A DNA stretch of 64,000 nt from Miscanthus floridulus (GCF_019320115.1 NC_089588.1:117193725-117257724), one strand, 5' to 3'; shown: positions 34,331 through 45,860, numbered from the stretch's first letter. Numbers and translations: made by a program. The notes: generated from the letters alone by a model not told the origin.

Positions 34331-36307
34331 GTGCTAAAGCGGCAAAAGAAAAGTGCTGAAAATTAGCACAGTCAGTTTTCAAGATCTTAACTATAACCAT
34401 TCATTTGCTTGTTAACTGTGATTGCAATAATTATGGAAAATGTTGATCTGTTGTTTCAGGCATGACCAAAGATGTGGTAGCTAGAGATGGAAAGTCTCCG
34501 GAAGATGTAGATGTGGTAGCTAGAGATGTAGATTACCTAGGTACTGCGCAGGAGGCCGGGCGCCAGAGCCTGCGTCGTCGGCGCGCGGGGGAGGGCGCCG
34601 GGTGCAGGACGCCGGGGGGCAGCCGCGGGAGCCTACGTCGTCGGCTCGCGGGGACGGGCGCCGGGTGCGGGCGAGATGAGTCCAGGCGGTGGGCCGCCGG
34701 CGGGAGCGGCCGGCGTGGCGGGCGCGCGCGCGAGGTGCGGCGCGCAGGCGCGGCGTTGCGGGCGGGGTGGCGTGCGGGGCGGTGACGGGGGTGGCCAGCG
34801 GGCCAAACTTTGCCGGTGGAGGCGGCTTCGGGGCCGCGGCCGGCGGGCGAGCGCGCCGGGCGCGAGCACGGCGGGCAGGCACGAGCGGGGCAGCGCGGGA
34901 GAAGGCGCGGCGGCGCGAGGATGACGGGCAGAGCGGGGGGCGGCGCTAGCAGCAGCGGTGAGGGAGCGAGGGGACGGGAGTGTGCGTGCGTGCGTGAATG
35001 AGTCTCGGCCGTGCCAGTTAAGTCTTCGGCCAGGCCTTTGCCGAGTGTCCCCGATCCGACACTCGGCAAAGCCGGGATTTTAAAAAAACATTAAAAATCT
35101 TTGTCGAGAGTGAAGCCTATCAGGCATTCGGCAAAGACTATACTTTGCCGAGTGCTAACCCTAGGACACACGGCAAAGATATTTTTTAAAAAAACTTTTC
35201 TATTTCCTTTCCCTTTTCCTTAACCGTTTTTTCCAAATTTGTTCCAATACACTTTGAAAATACCTTGTCAAATTAACTCAACAATGCAAATTTGATGCTT
35301 CAGCGAAAAATAGACCATGATTTCATGTAGTTATAGCTCAAATTCCATTTATATAATTGCAATTAAAAAATAATAATTATCAAATGGGTCCAAAAATCAC
35401 TAAAATTTAACATGACACGATCTTTGATGTCTACTGGCTATACAAAAAGTTTCGGAGTCAAACCACAACTCGACCGTTACTTTCACTCCAAATCTTACCA
35501 GATCATTCTCAACAATCATGAAACTTCTTCGGAGATGTTTCGGTTTGTAAGCAATGTACGTGACAACTTATGCGACACCTTCTCAATTTTTTACCACAGC
35601 GTCCACATATGATATCATGACATCTTATCAAATTTCATGATTTTTGGACTTCCTTTGCTTTTTATAGAATTTAAAAACCATTCAACCACACGCTCGGGGT
35701 CGTGTTTCCGAAATAAGATGTTCGAAACCCCTTATAATCTTATAGGTAAGGCCTCAAACTGGGTTGAATAACATGAATATCAATTTTATACTCATTTTTT
35801 CCAAATATTTGAATCACTTGCAGTTCAAATTTAACTTAATTCAAAAAATTGCTTGAAATGCAATTAATTAGTTAAATATAGCAAATAAATTAAAAAATAC
35901 ACCAAACTTAAGCATGGAGTACCACATGTGGTATGTGGAGAGGTGAAAACTTTTGAAGTGCTGGAGTAAAAAAAAATTATACTTTGCCGAGTGTCTGATT
36001 TTGACACTCGGCAAAGAGCTGACGGCGGCAGGCTGGTTTAACGGCGGGCCAAAATTTGCCGAGTGTGAGACGTTGACACTCGGCAAAGAAAGTATTTTCC
36101 GAGTGGCATGTCTGAGCACTCGGCAAAGAGGACGTCTTTGCCGAGTGCCCATCGTGAGCACTCAGCAAAGACAAGCTTTGCCGAGGGTCGTGTCTTTGTC
36201 GAGGGTTGGAGTTTGGGCACTCGACAAAGACATCCTTTGCCGAGTGCCCGAGATAAAAAACTCGGCAAAGTTCGTGGCACTCGGCAAAGCTTGCGATTCC
36301 GGTAGTG
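34331..36307 (-). repeat. 5' leader and subterminal repeats of element B
   Basis: 34530-35000 is a GC-rich block whose frames on both strands are compositional. Its position equals the first leader exon of element D. 35.03-35.18 and 35.98-36.29 kb carry inverted GCCGAGTG repeats. 35.2-35.95 kb is AT-rich sequence with TCATGA- and ACAACTT-type motifs, related to 19.2-19.9 kb in element D. No gene is seen. Confidence 0.75.
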
Positions 36308-36310
36308 AGT

Positions 36311-37538
36311 ACAACCAACTAATAACAGGTATATAATATAAATAAAGAAGTACAACGTGACAAGGTGGGCCCTACCTCGGGCGGGTGTTGTCGCTTGTCG
36401 GCAAAGTTTCTCATTTTGTATTCATCCTACAAAATGATAGTCATGGTGCCCGAGACAAAAACAATAAAGATTCCCATACAGTTCCTCACTTTCGCGCGTG
36501 GCACCATGTGTGGATGCTCGCGATGGAGCCTTTACATCTGCAAAGGCGTGCAAGCATGATGGTTCTCCTCTATTGTATACAAAGATAGATGGCTTATTGC
36601 TCTCATGAAAAGCTAGTCTCTTGATAGTCCCTTAGTATTTAGTTGGTCACTACTTATATTTTCTCTAATCATCTACCTTTGATTAGGACCACCACTACTA
36701 CAGAAAATGGCTAGCCATATGCCCTGGAACTGTCTGTTCAACACGAGTCGACAATGAACAAGCAAAACGGTGCCTGTTCGATAATCTTACAAGCTTGTTT
36801 ATGACCAAAATAAGATGAAACCAGTGGCCAAGCGGTGCAATTTTTCTGCAGTTTATTTTGGCCCGGCATATTCCCACCATTCTCGTTTGTAATAAGAAAC
36901 AGAAACTGGATCAAACAAAGCTTTTACCCATCTGTACAGCTTCAAATGCTAATACGGAGTATCTGCCTTAAAACATCCGAATATAATCTATAACCACTGC
37001 GGGTTGCAAACCTCTTAACGCTGCTGGTTTCACGAGCCTATAGTGTGCAAGCGGCAGTGATAGTTTCAACTACCAGTGCCGTCAGGCTTTCACGAAGTGC
37101 CATGCACCACCGAATCGGGGATAGGAAGAGAGAATGGATCCACAGTTGTGGTAGCCGTGGCGCTGCAAGGACCCATGCGCCTGTACGTCGTTGGGCCCAC
37201 CTCCACTTGTGCCCAAAGCCAGCGTGCTACAGGGTCCACCACCGATGGTGCCTAAGCTACCGCACTACCATTACCCACGCGTGCCTCCGTGTCTCAGGCA
37301 CAAACATCTACGCACTAGGGGCCGCCGTTTGGATGGCACCCTGGCCTGGGCGTGCCTGCCAGGCAGCAGCTTCCGACCGGACGCCTGGGATGGCTGCCTG
37401 GGCCAGGAGCATCGGGTGGCTCACCTTGGCCCCAAGAGGAGATGGAGATGAAGAGGGTTGGCAGAGAGAAAGTTTGTGGGAGAGTGGAGTGCGAGAGGAT
37501 GATCGAGGGTGGTACCTTGGCCCCAACATATATTATAA
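36311..37538. other. Interval without a supportable gene
   Basis: 36692 has CACTACTACAGAAAATGG, which resembles a CACTA-type tip, but I find no partner end. 37045-37120 contains AGTGATAG and CTACCAGTGCCG motifs of small inverted-repeat elements. 37120-37530 is GC-rich with short frames of no recognisable family. Confidence 0.4.
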
Positions 37539-37567
37539 CTAGCGTGGCCGCCCACGCTTCGCGTGGG
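37539..37567 (-). mobile_element. Helitron-like 3' terminus
   Basis: On the minus strand a perfect 7-base-stem hairpin (CCCACGCGAAGCGTGGG, 37551-37567) is followed by an 8-base spacer, CTAG at 37539-37542 and T. The layout and spacing equal those at 21204. The element would extend right through 37.6-37.8 kb, where CACTGTT and AACAGTA motifs recur. The 5' end was not found. Confidence 0.55.
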
Positions 37568-38449
37568 AAGGAGCGCGGAAAAAAAAGGGGAAAAAATGGA
37601 ACGGTGTGCACTGTTTCATAACGGATATTTACTGTTTCTTATCGGGTTAGCACTGTCCTTTATCGGGCACTGTTCATCGCGAATCCGTACTGTTAGTTAC
37701 AGCGATCTGAGTCTGGGGCACCGGATAAACAGTACGATGATCAGTGAAATGCCACACATTAATGTGTTTGTGGACTTCGATGCTAATATTAACCTAGTTG
37801 GTAAAAGGTCGTAGCTTTCCCGAAAAGGTCTATGTTATCGTATAAATTTATTGTAAGGTCTTTGTTATCTTAGGTTTTATGTATCCTAAATCTTTCTAAA
37901 TTCGTATTTGTTATTGTTCAAGAGTGTCAGATTTATTTCGAATGACTCACTATTTACCGGAAGCTTTCTAAATTTATTGTAAGGTATATAAAACATGCAT
38001 CAAATAAAAAACATGGAAATAATTTTTAGTACATCTTTACCGGCAGTTTTTTGAACATTTTTTATGTGAAACAAGGATTGAAACAAATTATCTACCAGTA
38101 CTGGTCGGTGTTTATATATCCAAGGTGGACAGCTCCTGCACGGACGGGATTATTAGTGTTAGTCTGAGATAGGATGGCAGCTATCTGAACAATTATTAGG
38201 TTTGTGTACATGTGGCAGTAAGGCCCCATCACTGCCGGTTGAAATTATGAATCGGCTGTGATATTGGATCATTGCTATAAGTTTATAAGAGTAACCGTTA
38301 GTGATGTTGGATCATTATTGCCAGCTATTAAAAGGAACCCGACAGTGTTATTGATATAGTACAAAACCCCAAACCAAGCCCTTCTTCCTCCTCCGCCCAG
38401 ACCGAGCACATCCATATTGGAAGCTGGTGTCTTTTAGTTCTCCACTGTT
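37568..38449. other. Interval without a gene upstream of the polyketide synthase
   Basis: AT-rich, probably Helitron body to about 37.85 kb. 38190-38365 has several CACTGCCGG, CGGCTGTGAT and CCGACAGTG motifs typical of small CACTA-type repeats. If 38450 is a true start codon, the promoter would lie in this repeat debris. Confidence 0.4.
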
Positions 38450-39457
38450 ATGGCCATTTCTCACCAAATTGCTCAAGGAGGNNNNNNNNNNNNNNNNNNN
38501 NNNNNNNNNNNNNNNNNNNNNNNNNNNNNNNNNNNNNNNNNNNNNNNNNNNNNNNNNNNNNNNNNNNNNNNNNNNNNNNNNCGCGGGCCATTGCAGAGTG
38601 GGGCCGCCCAGCTGCCGACATCACCCACCTGGTCTTCTCGACTAGCTCAGGCGCGCACATGCCGGGCGCTGACCTACGGCTTGCGTCACTCCTGGGTCTC
38701 CGCCCAACGGTGCAGCGTACGATGATGTACATGAATGGCTGCTCTGCGGCCTCCGCCGCGCTCCGTGTCGCCAAGGACATTGCTGAGAACAACTATGGGG
38801 CCCGCGTGCTAGTGGCTGCTGCCGATCACACGCTCATCAACTTCCATGCGCCGCTTGAGGACCATCCCGAGACCCTCATCATGCAAAGCCTTGTTCGGCG
38901 ACGGCGCGGCCGCCGTCATCGTTGGCTCTGTCAGCAGCGGCACCAGTGGGCATGCCAATGGCCACCAGATGTCAGGCGTTGAGCACCCGCTCTTCGAGAT
39001 GGTGTCCGCTTCCCAGACTGTGGTGCCCAACAGCGAGGACGCCGCAGCGGGGAAACTCACCGAAGACGGCCTCGTGTTCTGCCCATCCCCTAAAATGCCG
39101 GCACTGCTGCGGCAGCATATAGAACAGTGCCTGGTCGACGCCGTCATGGGCACGCTCGGATCAGGTGGTAGCTCGAACTGGAATGACCTCTTCTGGGCGG
39201 TGCACCCCGGTGGGCCAGCTATCCTTGACAGCGTTGAAGCGGCTCTGGCGCTGGCGCCAGGCAAGCTGGCGGCGAGCAGGCACGTGTTGAGCGAGTACGG
39301 CAACTTGGCGGGCGCCTCTGTGATCTTCGTGCTGGATGAGCTCCGGCGCCAGCATGACGAGCTGCAACTGGCAGGAGGCATTGGGGTCATGCTAGGGCTT
39401 GGTCCAGGGATCACCGTTGAGACAATGGTACTCCGAGCTGCAAGTGGTTTATTTTAA
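38450..39457 (+). pseudogene. Type III polyketide synthase (chalcone/stilbene synthase family), gap and frameshift
   Basis: After an assembly gap (100 N, 38482-38581) the frame reads RAIAEWGRPAADITHLVFST and continues to the stop at 39455-39457. Family landmarks are MMYMNGCSAAS with the catalytic cysteine, INFHAPL with the gatekeeper phenylalanine, FGDGAAAVIVG, FWAVHPGGPAILD with the catalytic histidine, SEYGNLAGAS with the catalytic asparagine, and LGLGPGITVET in place of GFGPG. One extra base near 38890 (AGCCTTGTTCGG) shifts the frame. About 290 of some 390 residues are visible. The missing part would need more than 100 bases, so the gap is probably a placeholder. MAISHQIAQGG at 38450 may be the N-terminus. 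These enzymes condense CoA starters with malonyl-CoA. The Cys-neighbouring and loop residues differ from classical chalcone synthase, so the product cannot be named. Confidence 0.88.
38482..38581. other. Assembly gap of 100 N
   Basis: Exactly 100 N, a common placeholder for a gap of unknown size. It removes the end of the putative first exon, any intron and the start of the main exon of the polyketide synthase. Confidence 0.99.
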
Positions 39458-39630
39458 CAAAAAGTATTAGCTCGAACGCAACCGCCACAGGAAATTGGTT
39501 TGAAAGGAATTCATGGAAACAGTGCATAGAGAAGAGCATGGAGGCGATGGCTGTCTACTTGTGTCACTTTTCTCTCTCTCTCGGCTTGAAAAAAAAAAGA
39601 CACTCAAGAGAGTGCCTCATATCTCTTTTA

Positions 39631-39671
39631 AGTATATATATATATATATATATATAGATATATATATATAA

Positions 39672-39709
<38 letters not shown>

Positions 39710-40355
39710 AGAGGCTATTCAGCAGCCGGCCTACAAAATAAGCTTTATTCTGTAGCCACCTCTAGTACCATAATTTTATATACTAATTTACATAATGTCA
39801 ATACATATTTACGATAGTTGGGTTACTATAACACATGGGAATATTTACCATAACATTATAGTAAACCACTTAGTAAGGAGCTACTGTAAATCTAGTAAAT
39901 TAACATAGTAATTATCGTAACTCAAAGTGGCTACAGAATAAGTTATTCTGCCAGCCAGCTATAGGATAGTAGTTCTTATAATATTATATATATATATATA
40001 ATATATAATATATTATATATAGATATATATATAACCACCCACTGTTCTGCAGCTGGCCCTAGAATAACTTATTTTGTGGCAACTTTGAGGTTACGATAGT
40101 TACTATGCTAATTTACGAGACTACAGTAACTCCTTACTAAGTGATTTTTACTATAACATTATGGTAAATATCACCGTGAGCTGTAGTAATACGAGTATCG
40201 TAAATGCATATTCATGTTATCGTAAATTGTTACAAATATTATCGTAAATCAAAGTGGCTATATATAAGCTATTCTATGAACAGCTGCAGAATAGTCTTAA
40301 GATATAGATATATATATATATAGAGAGATATATATTAGATATATATATATATATA

Positions 40356-40400
<45 letters not shown>

Positions 40401-40670
40401 CCTACTATCCCGTAGCTGGCTACAGAATAACTTATTCTGTAGCCACTTTGAGTTATGATAATTACTATGTTAATTTACGAGATTATAGTAACTTCTTACT
40501 AAGTGTTTTAATATAATGTTATGGTAAATATCCTCATGTGTTATAGTAACCCAAACTATCGTAAATATGTATTGACATTATGGTAAATTAGTATATAAAA
40601 TTATAGTAAATGTAGGTGGCTACAGAATAACTTATTTTGTAGCCGGCTACTGAATAGCCTCTCCCTATAT

Positions 40671-40711
<41 letters not shown>
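39631..40711. repeat. Three related (TA)n-flanked elements in a cluster
   Basis: Elements of about 270 bases at 39707-39976, 40034-40300 and 40399-40667 are each bordered by (TA)n or AT runs. The first reads GGGAGAGGCTATTCAGCAGC onwards. The third is its inverted copy, ending GCTACTGAATAGCCTCTCCC, and the second is a more diverged copy in the same orientation as the third. All contain the GGCTACAGAATAA and CTATCGTAAATA motifs. Insertion into TA microsatellites without obvious terminal inverted repeats resembles the Micron type described in rice. That assignment is inference. Confidence 0.75.
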
Positions 40712-41850
40712 GACGAGGCTTAAATGCACCTAGGTGCATTCTGTGAAGCGAGTGCACCCGACACGTGAGCGCGAGACGCGCGGAGCGTGAGTGGTAAGTC
40801 CAAGCTCCTGCATGCAAAACTAAATGGAGACAAACCACTATGTGATTGCCACCTCTACAGCTCAACCCCACCCACTAGGAAGCATGCATGCAGGGAATTC
40901 TTTTGTTGATTCCAAACGAAAAAATGCGATATCTTCTAAACCATATATCTTGATTTTAGTTCTGTTTTGAAGTAGGTTGTTGAAAAAATATGCTTCACAA
41001 ACGAGATCCATGAAGGCTGTATTTGATGAAGTTTTTTTTTTCAAAATACGTAATTGCAATATGTTGTACTATGAGTTGCAAGCAACTTGTACAACACAAT
41101 TGCAACTTGGCTATAGCATATTTAGCACTGGTTGCAAACTAATTATAAAAATAGTGTAACCTTGTTACTTCTGGTTGCAATTATTCACTAATTAGTTGCA
41201 ACCTAGTTATTACTCTGGTGTAACCTGGTATGATTGCAACTCCTACTGAATAGAAATGCAACTAGTTAGTACTCAATTGCAGCTAGCAAGTACTCACTTA
41301 CAACCTAGTTGTAGAGGCACCTGTCCAGTTTGCAACCCCAGTTAGTACTGGTGCAACTCGTTACTACACAATTACTACTTGGTTGTTACACAAGTTACTA
41401 CCTCGATTGCAAAACCAATTACTACTGATTGCAACTAGTTACTACTCATTGCAACACAGTTGCTAACTCAGATATGATTGCAAACTCAGATGCAACTTGG
41501 CAGTGATTATAGTGACCAGATGCATATAATACACCGAGTTATAACTAGTTGCAACTAGGTGGTAGACAAGTTGCAATCGGTAGTAAATTGACATGTAACT
41601 CGTTTAAAGGATAAAAAATATATCCATATTGGATCTAGTTTTGCTCAGAATATTTTTTTGAGTCGGATGCAACAAACGGTTTGTCACTCGGGGTTACGGT
41701 TTAGGAAAAAATTTGTTTCAAAGATTCGAACCAACAAAAAATTTCATTCATGCATGTATTCGCTTGGGCGCGCTGGTTGCTCCAAGTTGCTGCGCCCGCC
41801 GTCCTAGGTGCATTCTATATAGAGGATGTACTCAGGTGTATTATAGCAAA
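40712..41850. repeat. TTGCAACT-rich element between TA tracts
   Basis: Bordered by (TA)n at 40677-40711 and 41851-41860. Both ends carry CCTAGGTGCATTCT (40728 and 41803). Between them, more than fifteen degenerate units of the type GTTGCAACTAGTTACTAC run from 41.06 to 41.60 kb. No coding frame. The end match and TA borders suggest one repetitive element. Confidence 0.6.
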
Positions 41851-41860
41851 ACAGTATATA

Positions 41861-42740
41861 TATATCAAGGAAAACAATAGCTTTACCAAAGGGCAAACAT
41901 AAAATGACTTCTAAGAAATAAGAGTGCATTGCATCTTCAAACAGTCATCTTCTTCCTTTGATTGTCCATTACCTGTCGAAGATTGAAAAACATTGTGAAG
42001 AGAAAAAAACGACACTGATGTGGTTTCTAGGAAATCATAAAAATCCACTGAAAAATAGGGAAAAATATTTTATACCAGGGGAGATAACCCCGCTGGACAA
42101 CCACTCAATAGCGCATCGCAAGTGTCAAGTCACTCGATTTTTCACGCGAAAAATGCGCGCTTCACGACCACCACGCGCTCAAAACCCCTGACCACTTGCT
42201 TCGCGGTCTTCGGCCCCTAACCCACTCCACCTGTGAGATGCGTGTGTCCAATGAGATATTCGTCCAAGCCATTTTATGTTTATCTGATTTCAAAATTAGT
42301 ATTTGGGACCCTAAACGATTTCAAATGAAAAGCTCTTCAAGATCTACAACTTTGGTTCTGGTCATTATTCATGCGAGGTCATTTGAAGGAATCTGAATTT
42401 CAAAAGTCAGAATATTCCAATAGTAATTTTGTTGGATAAATGATTTTAAATTTTAAAAGTTGTCAACGGCCAAAGTTGCACAGCTTGTCGAGATCTACAA
42501 CATTTGTTTTAGGTGTTTCTCTATCCGAGGTCATTTGAAAAATTCAAATTTTAAATTTGAGAAATCAAACGTAATTTTCGTTAGATAAATGGTTTCAAAT
42601 AAAAAAATTATCAACTACAAAGTTGCATAACTTTTTGAGATCTATAACTTTTATTTTGGTTGCTTCTCCATCCGAGATTCTCAAATGCCACTACACATTT
42701 ACTTATGATAATGGAACATATGCCTTTAGTTGGTACTAAC
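41861..42740. other. Interval with repeat debris, no gene
   Basis: 42.30-42.68 kb holds three diverged copies of a roughly 120-base unit with AGATCTACAAC and TCCGAGGTCATTTGAA motifs, common in grass transposon interiors. A related sequence is at 51.05-51.15 kb. Nothing coding. Confidence 0.5.
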
Positions 42741-43252
42741 CAATGTTTTCATAAACGGTAAATAGTCTTTATACGGTCGCCCTTGGTTTATTGTTTAGGC
42801 TGTTTACACGGTGTTTAAACAAAGTTAAACAGTCTAAACGATTTTGTACTTAAAAAAAATACATATAATTATATATGTGCATGTAAAAAATTAAGTATTC
42901 TAGCATTTATACATATTTATCCGAGTAAAAATCAATTATTTTGGTATGTATATATATTTATGCATATGAAAAGAAATAAATATAGATATTTATGCATATA
43001 ACATATCAAGCATACACATTTATAAATATAATAAACTTAAGTATACAAATTTATCCATACAAAACTGAACTAGATTTACCTCGTGTTCGTCTAAACGGCA
43101 ATGCTGTTTATCTCCGTTCTGTTTAGGCCATTTTTTTTCGTTTTTTGACCGTTTAAACGGTCAACCGTTTAATTTCCGTTTACCCCCTAAATAAAATAGT
43201 TTACCACCGTTTACCGTTTACTGGCCGTTTAAATCCGTTTAGGCGAACACTG
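42741..43252. mobile_element. hAT-like element, longer relative of the 17.9 kb copy
   Basis: Left end CAATGTTTTCATAAACGG, right end CCGTTTAGGCGAACACTG at 43235-43252, with many GTTTA(A)ACGG motifs inside. Ends agree with the 195-base element in element D. No 8-base target duplication is visible (GTACTAAC versus GTTTACAT), so one side was rearranged. Its right end is exactly where the 3.4 kb duplicated block begins. Confidence 0.65.
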
Positions 43253-43742
43253 GTTTACATGGGTCGGTTCAAACCCAATCAACTCGTAGATCCAGCACAA
43301 TTAAAACCGATCTAGACTTGTCCATGTCTAGGTTGGTTTGGTCACAAGCAGCAACTCGTAGCGACAATTCAGTCGACAGACAGACGTGTCCTTCCGGCAT
43401 CTTTGTCTGCAACAGATACAGATAAAGCGGGAGTAGCTTGCAGTACAAGGACACTAGCAGCAACACTCTTGCGTGTCTACTGCTGCTTCCATATGATCGA
43501 GAACTAAATTCATTTTGTCAAATCAGCTCAACCTTAAAAATTATATAACAATACATCACACAAGTATTTAAAAAGGTAAAACCAATTTTAATAGGTTTAT
43601 AAACTAAATCTGTATAATATAGGTGATAAAAATCATAAAACAGGCTTTATATTTCTATATAATTAGATATGTAGATTTCATAATATTTGCATCTGAGCCG
43701 CAAGCCACACGCGTCAACGTAGGTGTGCGCAAAAAACGTAAA

Positions 43743-43769
43743 CCCGGTTGCAACGCACGGGATATCTAG
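43743..43769 (+). mobile_element. Helitron-like 3' terminus, copy 1
   Basis: An imperfect hairpin (CCCGGTTGCAACGCACGGG, 43743-43761) is followed by ATAT and CTAG at 43766-43769, then T. Copy 2 at 48047-48072 has a cleaner stem (CCCGGTGCAACGCACGGG). The spacer is shorter than at 21204 and 37539. The upstream limit may be near 43.25 kb. Confidence 0.4.
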
Positions 43770-45599
43770 TATTTTGAAAATATTTTGTAAAGTGGTATAC
43801 ATGGGCCGCTTCAAACCCAATCAACTCGTACATCCTGCACAATTAAAACCGATCTGGACTTGTCCATGTCAAGGTTGGTTTGGCCCGAGCCCATCACCGA
43901 GCCCAATTAGTCTGGTCACAAGCAGCATCTCGTAGGGACGCACGCGCATATGATTTTCCTGTTAGATCTTGGGACAATGTTTAGTCGTTGTGTTTTTTCT
44001 TCGGACCAACAATGCCTCTAGCCCTCTTCTGGGCTTTCCTTATGGCCCAGTCGCACGATCGAGAAGAATGCTGAGGCAACTGTTAAAGAGAAGATAGATG
44101 GAGGATGCCTAGATGAAGAGTCCATCCTGCTAGTTACCACTTACTAGCATGTTGCAACGCTACGGAACTCCACGATGTGCTGCCTACTGCACCTCCTGCA
44201 TATATAAGCCAGAGATGCTCGTGTTACATCTGCCAGCCATTTTTTTTTGTATTTACATATAGCATTAACGGGAAAAGAGCCTAGAGTCATGCACCTTTCT
44301 GATCTTAGCCTTTCAGTTTCTGAAATTAGCTGGACCGTTTGCTCAAGCTAACCGAGGCGTCAAAACAGTTTTCTCGCTAGAAACAGGTGAAACTGAAACG
44401 AATTATTGTATCCCCATCTCGCATATATACATATAGGTGGCAGATTATAGGAAACGATGGTGTGTATGAATCGAATGTAAGATGTAAGTAACCACTTCAA
44501 GATATAAGGAGAAGAGAAAGACAGAAACAGAGCCTCGAGGCTACACAGAAACAGAGTTCACCTAGAATAATAGAGCAAGCTACAGACACCACGCAACAAC
44601 AGCCCATGTGCTTGGTTCGATGATTAACTTCATCCAGTATGGACTCGCTCAGCATGCATGCAGCATCGGTCGCCCTTACTATTCTGAGGGATGAGTCGAT
44701 CCCGGAAATTGGCTTGGAGGAGTCATGAAACAGATCGACTTGGTGACGGATGGACGGACGGCACTGGCTTATGATTTCAAACCAAACGCCATTCATGGGG
44801 TTCCATCTGAGCATCTGATGATTCTGGACCGATCCATCAAAACAAAAACTCTACAATTAACCAATAACACCGTGCCATCCCGCCACCGACTGCACTTACA
44901 CGGCCGCACACGAGAAGAAAACGGAAAGTCACCCCTCCTCCGCGTCGTCTCCTCCGTGAGGCAACTCGGGGGCAACCGGCTGCCCACCGAAACCATACCC
45001 CACCGCTGGCTGCTGTGGGCTAGGGTGGCCCGGTGCTGTGCGGCTGCGGGGCTGGCAAGCTGTGCCTACCCGTTGTTGCCTGCTACCCTCTGCTTTGTCC
45101 CACGGCAGCGCTGGCATCGGCCAGTTCTAGGTTGCACGGACCCTGGGTGGTTCCTCGTTGCTTGCGTCCAGGTAGTAGGTGCTTGGCGAAAGCCTTGCTG
45201 TCTAGCCGACGATGATGACGTCCTTTGGGCGCTGTTTCCCTCCTTGGAGGCATCTGTTGTTGCACCTTCCTTTCCTCCTAGTGCAGATCTTCAGGGTGAA
45301 AATCTGGTCCCTGCTAAATAGGCAGCGGAGGCGCTGCCTGCGTCGCAACCATCATTGGAGGCGTTGCCTCCTCAAGTGCTGTGTGTGGTTGTCGTTGCCG
45401 TGTCATCCAGTTGGCGGTGGAATTTCTTGGGTTGAGCCTGAACGCGCTTCATATCCTTCAACGCTTGTGTTTGCCTTACAGTGTGGTCGCTTCTCTTGTT
45501 GATGCTTTGCCACTTCCTTGACACTTCTCCGACGGTACTTTTGCCGCCGTTGTTGCTGGATATCGCTGTGCGGATCTTTGCCGCTACAAGTGCACATCT

Positions 45600-45860
45600 T
45601 TTTTCCGGTGGATACTTGGCCGCCGTGGTTCCTCTCTAGCGGATGATTCGCCGCTACAATTGTGTCTCTTTTCCGGCAGATACTTGGCCACTGTGGTTGC
45701 TCTCTAGTGGATGCTTTGCTGCTACAATTGCGCTTCTCTTTTCGGGCGAATACTTGGCCACCGTGGTTCCTCTCTATCGGATGCTTTGCCACTGTTGTCA
45801 TTTCGGTTTCCTTGGCGGATGCTTCGCCGCCGAGCCATTTGGTACTTTTCCTGGTGGATA
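45600..45860. repeat. Tandem repeat of about 69 bases, copy 1
   Basis: Units with (G/A)ATACTTGGCC(A/G)C(C/T)GTGGTT, then CTCTCTAGYGGATG and CGCTACAATTG, recur with TAC at 45613, 45681 and 45751, plus a diverged fourth unit. Because the period is near 23 codons, frames stay open on both strands, which makes them poor evidence of a gene. Confidence 0.85.

Larger units (their letters stand above)
23535..36307 (-). mobile_element. Complete CACTA element B (12.8 kb)
   Basis: Left tip CACTACCGGA at 23535, right tip TCCGGTAGTG ending at 36307, identical flanks AGT at 23532-23534 and 36308-36310. GCCGAGTGCC-type inverted repeats fill both ends (23.55-24.03 and 35.03-36.29 kb). Genes on the minus strand, from the right, are a GC-rich leader exon, a 3.6 kb leader intron, a second leader exon, a decayed TNPD gene and a decayed TNPA-like gene. 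The intron carries plus-strand cargo derived from a receptor kinase and a gypsy element. Same family as element D. Confidence 0.94.

Noticed and set aside
36692..36710. CACTACTACAGAAAATGG as the start of another CACTA element
   Set aside because: No inverted partner end or target duplication found to the right, so only mentioned in the interval note.
38427..38792. Frames crossing the run of N
   Set aside because: Their open length is an artefact of unknown bases. Only the sequence after 38581 was used for the polyketide synthase.
39590..41900. Possible CRISPR-like or satellite array
   Set aside because: Repeats are (TA)n and degenerate TTGCAACT words without regular spacers; the context is a plant genome.
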